A stretch of 64,000 bases of DNA from SOIL31 sp964636815 (lineage in GTDB: Bacteria; Babelota; Babeliae; Babelales; Vermiphilaceae). Both the position numbers and the translations under genes were made by a program. Positions 58,764 through 64,000 of the stretch are shown one piece after another (within the stretch, counting starts at the first letter, position 1; the number at the start of each line of letters is the position of its first letter). The notes under the pieces are model-generated. The model ran no database searches. It was not told where the DNA came from and saw nothing but the letters and a program-made list of their open reading frames with translations. The stretch spans positions 16,158-80,157 of the forward strand of contig CAZWTF010000007.1 in assembly GCA_964636815.1 (NCBI GenBank), given 5' to 3'.

Positions 58764-59831
58764 TTAATAAAGTAGTTTTTGTCTTCCCGTTTGAATGATG
58801 CGACTTTTAACTCTTTTATATTCTTGAGCATAATCTTCATCAATGTTTGTTAATTGCTGCAGTTCATCATTTTCTAAAACGAGTGGATTAAGTCCTCTGA
58901 ATTTACCTATCAAAGATGTTGTTGCGCCTGGTTGTTCAATAATTGGCGTATAAGTAACAAGTTTGATAAGACAATCAGCGATGATTTGATCATTGCTGAG
59001 CCATAATATATCCCACACAATTGGATCTGTAGAAAAGTGAATATCATCACTGGTCAAGAGACCAATATCAAGAGCTCTACGTAAAGCATGTGCTGTCCAG
59101 GTGTATACAAAATCATTTGCATTACTACTCCATACACATTCTGTGCTGCGCAGCGACGCCATTGCTAATTTTTTTGCACTTTCTTTATTGCTGAAAAACC
59201 AATTGCCATTAGCATAAGAGATGTCATGTAAAATAAGAGTGACATCATCAGATGTGAGTGTTCCGGTTAATAACGCTTCTTGAATATTATAATCCAAGCG
59301 ATCGGCGCATATGTTAGGCAGATCTTGCTCAAGCATGCAGTGCATTCCGCTTTTATGTAATACATCATCAAGAGACATGTTGTGACGCGCAAGCAGTTCA
59401 TCAACGTTATACTGTTTTAAGAACCATTCATGAATATCATCTTGATAAGAGCTATGTAGAGAAGTGTGATTAAAGAGAACGTCAGCTACATGGGAAAACA
59501 CGGTGTGAGAAGCATCGTGCAACAATCCTGCAATTTGTTCTTCCAGTGTTGCATTATACATTTTCAAAAGCGCCCATACACCAACGCAATGTTCATAGCG
59601 TGTATACTCTTTGCTTTGTTTAACAATATAATCCAACGTACCGTGTTGTCGGATACTTTTAATGCGCTGCATAACAGGGCTGTTAAATAGTTCGATAAGA
59701 ACCGGTTCTGTTACGGTAAAGTTGCCGTATGTACTATTGATGATTATTGATGGAGTTTGTTCAGAGCCAAAAGATGTTGTTGCAAGTGAAAAAGAACTGA
59801 CTAAAAGGAGATAGTAAATATTATATTTCAT
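58764..59831 (-). CDS. HD-domain phosphohydrolase (SAMHD1/dGTPase-like) with a signal peptide
   Basis: 355 residues. Signal peptide KYNIYYLLLVSSFSLATTSF, then the HD metal-binding set: YTRYEHCVGVWALL (His81), IAGLLHDASHTVFSHVADVL (His105-Asp106, His109) and NICADRLDYNIQEAL (Asp177 or so). The order and RYEHCVGV...LLHDASHTVFSH...ADRLDY match the SAMHD1/YdhB-like branch, whose members hydrolyse dNTPs. TAGGAG 7 nt upstream sets the start, so the signal peptide is translated. An exported enzyme of this family is unusual. Neighbours on the minus strand are secreted propellers and, 91 nt downstream, dnaG. Confidence 0.88.
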   Translation of the reverse strand: MKYNIYYLLLVSSFSLATTSFGSEQTPSIIINSTYGNFTVTEPVLIELFNSPVMQRIKSIRQHGTLDYIVKQSKEYTRYEHCVGVWALLKMYNATLEEQIAGLLHDASHTVFSHVADVLFNHTSLHSSYQDDIHEWFLKQYNVDELLARHNMSLDDVLHKSGMHCMLEQDLPNICADRLDYNIQEALLTGTLTSDDVTLILHDISYANGNWFFSNKESAKKLAMASLRSTECVWSSNANDFVYTWTAHALRRALDIGLLTSDDIHFSTDPIVWDILWLSNDQIIADCLIKLVTYTPIIEQPGATTSLIGKFRGLNPLVLENDELQQLTNIDEDYAQEYKRVKSRIIQTGRQKLLY

Positions 59832-59849
59832 GACTGACTCCTATTTCTA

Positions 59850-61079
59850 TCAACGTTTATGCGCTTCTAGTACTGTTGTCGCAAGTAATTGGGTAAGTTC
59901 CTGCGGTATTGCAATGCCGTCATCATGAGCATAGTGTTTTAGAAAGAATAAAAGATAGGGTAATGTTTTTTTTGTAGAGTTTTGGTATATCGCTTTAAAA
60001 GGAACTGCAACTTCAAAGCATTTGGGTATTGTTGTAATAAGTAATTTGGTTCCAGAGGGAGAAAAACAAATCTGTATACCACAACCTTTTGTCTCTAAGA
60101 ATAGATCTCTTGCAGCTATGTGTTCACCTGTATTAATATCCCAATATTCTAAAATATAATAACTCTCTGATGTTCTATTATTTGTTTCTGATGCTGTCAT
60201 AAGAACTTTACTGTTGGGATGAATTGCTATTGCACAAAAGGTGGTATATGGATTGTTTCTGTCCCAGGATGTTGGTTTCTCGTGACGTACTATCGAGTAT
60301 GGTTCTTGGTCTGATTTTTTAGCGTAGATTTTCCAGTTTGTTCCGATTGCCATTGATGTTCCATCAGGAGCATGTTTGCAAAATTTATAATCATTGTTTA
60401 ATTGAGCGATTTTTTTATTAGTACATGTTTTTAGGTCATGAGTATATAGAGTTCTCCATCCAAGACAGGTTTGAGGCTGAGTTGGATGGAATGAGAAAAT
60501 TGGAGCGTACAATTGTTGATGTTCTTGTGCTGCTTCTGGAACATTGATAAAGGTAAATTTATTTGTTTTATAGTTATAGAGTACTACCTTTTCTTTGCCA
60601 GGTATGCATACTGCAAAATTATCGTCTAGTGGATTAAAGTATAATGAGCTTATGCTGTTGTCTCCAATAATGTCCTTCCATTTTATAGTATGTTCAATGT
60701 CATATGTTTTGGCGTTATAGACTATTATTGTTTGTATTAAATCAGGAGTATATGATGGATAGTGATAAGCAACTACAGCGAATTTAGTTCTATTTGGATG
60801 GACTATTATGTGTGCCGACCAGGGGGTACTGCTAAATATTGTTTTACTTTTTGTGTTTGTAGTGAGGTCAACAATGTTGATTTGTCTGTCTCCTTCGATA
60901 AGAATGCTATTGTCTGTAAGATAAAATGAGTTGCATGGTTCTTTTATGCAAGTGATTTCTGTAAGTATCTTGGCGGGTTTACAGTTTTTCTTTTGAGAGA
61001 GTTCCAATTCCATAGCAATCGATACTGTTGATGTAATATAAAGGATTGTTGTCAGAAAAAGTTTGATCGAATGTTTCAT
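59850..61079 (-). CDS. Exported beta-propeller protein, member of a three-gene tandem family
   Basis: About 409 residues from the ATG at 61079 (7 nt after the previous stop; a frame extension to 61154 overlaps that gene). Signal peptide KHSIKLFLTTILYITSTVSI, AMELELSQKK junction, then WD40-like blades (IVHPNRTKFAVVAYHYPSYT; ISSLYFNPLDDNFAVCIPGK; FCAIAIHPNSKVLMTASETN). It ends with a helical module (VPFKAIYQNSTKKTLPYLLF and TQLLATTVLEAHKR) that recurs in its two neighbours. Function unknown; partner binding outside the cytoplasm is likely. Confidence 0.84.
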   Translation of the reverse strand: MKHSIKLFLTTILYITSTVSIAMELELSQKKNCKPAKILTEITCIKEPCNSFYLTDNSILIEGDRQINIVDLTTNTKSKTIFSSTPWSAHIIVHPNRTKFAVVAYHYPSYTPDLIQTIIVYNAKTYDIEHTIKWKDIIGDNSISSLYFNPLDDNFAVCIPGKEKVVLYNYKTNKFTFINVPEAAQEHQQLYAPIFSFHPTQPQTCLGWRTLYTHDLKTCTNKKIAQLNNDYKFCKHAPDGTSMAIGTNWKIYAKKSDQEPYSIVRHEKPTSWDRNNPYTTFCAIAIHPNSKVLMTASETNNRTSESYYILEYWDINTGEHIAARDLFLETKGCGIQICFSPSGTKLLITTIPKCFEVAVPFKAIYQNSTKKTLPYLLFFLKHYAHDDGIAIPQELTQLLATTVLEAHKR

Positions 61080-61086
61080 GATATTC

Positions 61087-62352
61087 TTAGTCTCTTTTGT
61101 ATGTTTCAAGAATTTTTTGTGTGATGAATAGTGCAATATCATTTGGTATTTCAATGATTTCAGGTTTTAGATCTATATTTTTTAGCGCAAATAAAAGATA
61201 GGTCATTTCTTCTTTTGTAATATCTTTGTATATCACGTCAAAATCAACAGGAATAATAATGCATTTATCTTGCAAAACAATGATGACTTTTGTTTTATGA
61301 CGATTAAAAGAAAAAACGTCTGCCATACCTGGTAGATCGTCTTCATGAATGATTTCTTTTCTATGTATATCCCAATAGCATAAGTGGCTATGAGATGGAT
61401 GTTGCCAAGATCCTTTGGTTGGACCATCTTGTTTTTTTGGATATATAGTTACTAACGTTGCTAAGACTGAGTTAGAATAAAACAATATATTTTTAAAAAA
61501 TTTATGATGGTCTCCTGTGTGTTGAAAGGTTAGTTTTGGTGAAGATCCAAAGGATGCTATTCCTTTTTGATATTTTTCATCTCCTATTGTAATTGTATTG
61601 TGATTGCTCGTGGCAAACAGTTTTCCATCAGGTGTATATTGATGAAAATTCTGAATATATATTCCTGTATGATTCCCTTTTTTTGGAATATCAAGAATAT
61701 TTAAATTATAAAAACAGATATCCAATGCGTAGATTATACATATTTCATTATCGGTTGGATTGCATGAGATAATGGGAGGATACATATTGCCGCGGTAGGG
61801 TATTTGAAAGTTATTTTTTGTTATATCATTATACTGTTCTATGCTATGGGACATAAGATGAGGATGACCATTATAGAATGTATAATGATCTTTTGTTGAT
61901 AGTATGCTCGTGTCATGAGGGGAGAAGGTAATAGATCTAATGGTATCATAAGTGCCCATTTTTTTTCCCGAAGGACCATCTACTGGTATTGAGTAGGCCA
62001 AAGAATACGTGTCTGTATCATATATATTGATGCTATTGTCATAAGCAACAGCGAATTGTTTTTGATGAGAGTGTACAGCAAGATAAGGATTTTGAGCGTC
62101 ACTTATTCTTTTAACTTCTTTGTTATGTATGGGATCAATAATACTGCATCCATTTTCACCCGCAACAATAATTAAATTGTTTGATATATAGTAAGCGTGT
62201 TGTGGTTTTGTAATGTTAGTTATTGCTGTAAGAATATTGGCTTTTTTTATCTGTAAGTCTTTTTTTTGAGGTTGTTCCAATTCCATTGTAAAGGACATGT
62301 TTGTTGCAATACAAAGGGATGTTATTAAAAAAAGTTGAACAGAATGTTTCAT
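61087..62352 (-). CDS. Exported beta-propeller protein, member of a three-gene tandem family
   Basis: 421 residues. AAAGGA 5 nt upstream. Signal peptide KHSVQLFLITSLCIATNMSF with MELEQPQKKD, almost the same N terminus as the next gene; WD40-like blades (LAVHSHQKQFAVAYDNSINI; IRSITFSPHDTSILSTKDHY; HQYTPDGKLFATSNHNTITI), and the shared C-terminal module (VDFDVIYKDITKEEMTYLLF; ALFITQKILETYKRD). Tandem duplication with 59850-61079; the two overlap in neither frame and are 7 nt apart. Confidence 0.85.
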   Translation of the reverse strand: MKHSVQLFLITSLCIATNMSFTMELEQPQKKDLQIKKANILTAITNITKPQHAYYISNNLIIVAGENGCSIIDPIHNKEVKRISDAQNPYLAVHSHQKQFAVAYDNSINIYDTDTYSLAYSIPVDGPSGKKMGTYDTIRSITFSPHDTSILSTKDHYTFYNGHPHLMSHSIEQYNDITKNNFQIPYRGNMYPPIISCNPTDNEICIIYALDICFYNLNILDIPKKGNHTGIYIQNFHQYTPDGKLFATSNHNTITIGDEKYQKGIASFGSSPKLTFQHTGDHHKFFKNILFYSNSVLATLVTIYPKKQDGPTKGSWQHPSHSHLCYWDIHRKEIIHEDDLPGMADVFSFNRHKTKVIIVLQDKCIIIPVDFDVIYKDITKEEMTYLLFALKNIDLKPEIIEIPNDIALFITQKILETYKRD

Positions 62353-62423
62353 GATATCCTTTATGTGGTTGTTGTAAATTGCATAAAGGATACCATATTT
62401 TTGCTGAGATTATAGAGAATTAT

Positions 62424-63008
62424 TTAGATCCGTTTATATGATTTATATAATTTTTTCATGATGAGTTGTGTGATAAGTAGAGTGTTTTCTGGTGACATTT
62501 CAATACCATGAGATTTATGGATGCAGTTTTTTACTAAAAACCAAAGATAAGAAAAATATTGCTTTGTTATCTTGGTTTTGTCGGTTGTATCATACAGTAC
62601 GTCAAATGGAACAGGCAGAATAAAGGCTGTATCTTCAAGAGCAATAATCGCTTTGGTTTTGTCGTCAAAAAAAGAAAAGTTTAATTTTGAAATAGAAGCT
62701 GGAGCAAGATGTTCTGAAAATTTGAATGATGAGTGTGCATATACACGATTTGTCTGGGCATCTGAGTATTGTAATGAGATATGGCTTTTTATTGGCTGAT
62801 ACGAGAGTATTGCGACAATTGAATTATGATAAGGACGTTCAGCTTCCATAGAATAATTTTTTTCTTTATGAGGAACGCAAATCCATCCATCTTCAGGCAG
62901 ATGTTGAGCGTGTTGAGAATGTGTTAAAGAAATCTCGTTTTTCATTGCGCTGCATGATGCTGTTGCCAACGCAAGAGTGGGAATGAAAAAGAATGTAATT
63001 TTTTTCAT
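62424..63008 (-). CDS. Exported protein carrying the C-terminal module of the neighbouring propeller family
   Basis: 194 residues. Signal peptide KITFFFIPTLALATASCSAM, a short beta-rich region (one or two blades; ILSYQPIKSHISLQYSDAQT), then the same C-terminal module as the two propellers: FILPVPFDVLYDTTDKTKIT, YFSYLWFLVKN, and TLLITQLIMKKLYKSYKR. It is thus a shortened family member, either by deletion or as a separate adaptor. First of the three genes in transcription order. No terminator is clear in the gaps. Confidence 0.8.
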   Translation of the reverse strand: MKKITFFFIPTLALATASCSAMKNEISLTHSQHAQHLPEDGWICVPHKEKNYSMEAERPYHNSIVAILSYQPIKSHISLQYSDAQTNRVYAHSSFKFSEHLAPASISKLNFSFFDDKTKAIIALEDTAFILPVPFDVLYDTTDKTKITKQYFSYLWFLVKNCIHKSHGIEMSPENTLLITQLIMKKLYKSYKRI

Positions 63009-63071
63009 TCTATACTTTCGGTATTGTAATACCTATTTTTCTTATGATTATAAAATTGGAATGGTCAAAGT

Positions 63072-63851
63072 CTAGCTTTTACGATTTATCGTGATAAGCG
63101 TGTATTGAAATATAATGAGCGCAGCAATAATAGATAACGCCACAAGTTGATGGAATGATAAGAAGTCACCGACCATAATACGATCAGCGCGCCAGAAATC
63201 AACACAAAAACGTTCAAGTGCCGCAAGAGTCAGATATGTTGTAAACAGTTGTCCATCTTTTGTGCAGATGCGTTGCGCAATAAAGTACATAAAAAGAAAA
63301 ATACAAAAGAGTATTGCAGAACTATATAGTTGTGTTGGATGTATGGGAATATTATATGCGGCTAATGTGTGTCGATTGGTGTATATAACAGAGCACATGC
63401 TTTTTGTAGCAACACCGTAACAGCATCCGGCAGCCAAGCACCCTAAGCGAGCAATAGATTGGCACAGTGGTGCATAGATTGAAATAAGATCACAAACAGG
63501 AAGAATTGGTACATTAATTTTTTTTAAATATAACGGCACAATGGTGATGACACCAATGATGCTTCCAAGGATGGAAAATCCGCCTTGCCACAATGCAAAC
63601 CAATCATACCAAGTTGGGTATAAAAGAGGTTCTGATATCACTTCTAATAATCGTCCGCCAACACATCCAGCGATAATACTGAGCACGATAATATCAAGAT
63701 ATTTGTTTTCTAGGTGCAGTTGCTTAAATTTTTTATTGCGACGAATTGCTATTACGGTAATGATAATACCCAGGGCTATAAAAAGGCCGTAGTATTGGAT
63801 GCCAAATGGGCCGTGGAGATGGAATAGTTCTGGTGAGCAATTTATTTTCAT
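63072..63851 (-). CDS. lgt: Prolipoprotein diacylglyceryl transferase
   Basis: 259 residues, multi-pass membrane enzyme. HLHGPFGIQYYGLFIALGII (N-terminal motif with IQxYG), IIAGCVGGRLLEVISEP, WQGGFSILGSIIGVI, ARLGCLAAGCCYGVAT (equivalent of the GRxGNFxNxExxG signature, strongly altered), IHPTQLYSS and ERFCVDFWRADR. It transfers a diacylglyceryl group to the lipobox Cys of prolipoproteins, the first step in lipoprotein maturation, in keeping with the lipobox protein at 49164. AAGGA 9 nt before the ATG. Complete within the window. Confidence 0.9.
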   Translation of the reverse strand: MKINCSPELFHLHGPFGIQYYGLFIALGIIITVIAIRRNKKFKQLHLENKYLDIIVLSIIAGCVGGRLLEVISEPLLYPTWYDWFALWQGGFSILGSIIGVITIVPLYLKKINVPILPVCDLISIYAPLCQSIARLGCLAAGCCYGVATKSMCSVIYTNRHTLAAYNIPIHPTQLYSSAILFCIFLFMYFIAQRICTKDGQLFTTYLTLAALERFCVDFWRADRIMVGDFLSFHQLVALSIIAALIIFQYTLITINRKS

Positions 63852-63930
63852 GTTGATGTTTCCTTAATAATTTAATCTCCAGCTTAACGCCGGAGACCTC
63901 AATTTTCGTTTTACTCAAATTGTTTTTTTT

Positions 63931-63956
63931 GCAGAGTGGTCACGTGACCACTCTGC
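63931..63956. repeat. 26-bp perfect palindrome
   Basis: Arm GCAGAGTGGTCAC joined directly to its reverse complement, no loop. It lies 80 bp upstream of the lgt start, in a 149-nt stretch (63852-64000) with no recognisable gene. A plus-strand T-run precedes rather than follows it, so it is not an ordinary terminator. Confidence 0.75.
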
Positions 63957-64000
63957 ACTCGCACGCAAACAGTTCCTTTTGATCCCTACGAGTTATAGGC

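Noticed and set aside
1..64000. CRISPR arrays, rRNA genes, transposase genes, integrases
   Set aside because: None seen; the repeats present are dispersed palindromes without regular spacing.

Overview
The window is AT-rich DNA from a diderm bacterium that looks host-associated. A lipoprotein and outer-membrane biogenesis set is present (LolD-type ATPase, BamD-like protein, TamB-like protein, Lgt). There are also many small proteins with Sec signal peptides, secreted beta-propellers, dispersed palindromic repeats, and a polymorphic toxin locus. This mix resembles the intracellular Babeliae/Dependentiae (TM6) lineage. That assignment is inference from gene content and style; no rRNA gene is present to confirm it.

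Layout. 1-1333: the 5' part of murJ and a lolD-like gene, both minus. 1776-4145: lon. 4290-6142: two paralogous exported coiled-coil proteins. 6374-8258: a bamD-yraN-cdsA operon, minus. 8449-14534: a plus-strand group with a PilB/GspE ATPase, two small exported proteins, one pseudopilin, tamB and another exported protein. 14703-18167: an exported phospholipase-D-type enzyme, a frameshifted rluD and mgtE. 18270-18545: tRNA-Lys(TTT) and tRNA-Glu(TTC).

18625-27476 is the main accessory region. It holds two tandem AAA+ ATPases that carry signal peptides, followed in the same apparent operon by a 993-residue exported protein ending in an EndoU-like nuclease domain. Its 4-bp-overlapping neighbour is a candidate immunity gene. 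Further downstream lie a truncated copy of the toxin, a zinc-ribbon protein, an unknown protein and a second immunity-like paralogue. A copy of the tRNA-Glu 3' end and a similar terminator recur at about 28.28-28.38 kb, so an island is possible. 27.7-31.1 kb contains two small exported-protein genes that share a 126-128 bp upstream module, an exported DUF1338/HglS-like enzyme and a hydrolase gene remnant.

31.3-36.7 kb: a photolyase-related protein without the usual Fe-S cysteines, MscS, a membrane protein paralogous to one near the tRNAs, and mutL carrying two in-frame copies of a dispersed repeat. 36.7-39.8 kb: tandem exported paralogues and a secreted beta-propeller. 40.0-43.0 kb: zwf-gnd-cyclase operon; with tkt at 46.3 kb this gives three pentose phosphate enzymes. 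43.0-53.5 kb: exported metalloproteases, a DJ-1/PfpI protein, a ComEC-like membrane protein, two alpha/beta hydrolases, a thymidylate kinase with a signal peptide, and small exported proteins. 53.6-58.7 kb: dnaG-rpoD-CNNM/CorC-type operon. 58.8-63.0 kb: an exported HD phosphohydrolase and three related exported propeller-family proteins. 63.1-63.9 kb: lgt.

The strongest theme is that protein families normally found in the cytoplasm (thymidylate kinase, HD dNTPase-like hydrolase, DUF1338 dioxygenase, AAA+ ATPases) carry Sec-type signal peptides here. In an intracellular bacterium these would be candidate effectors. Localisation is predicted from sequence only.
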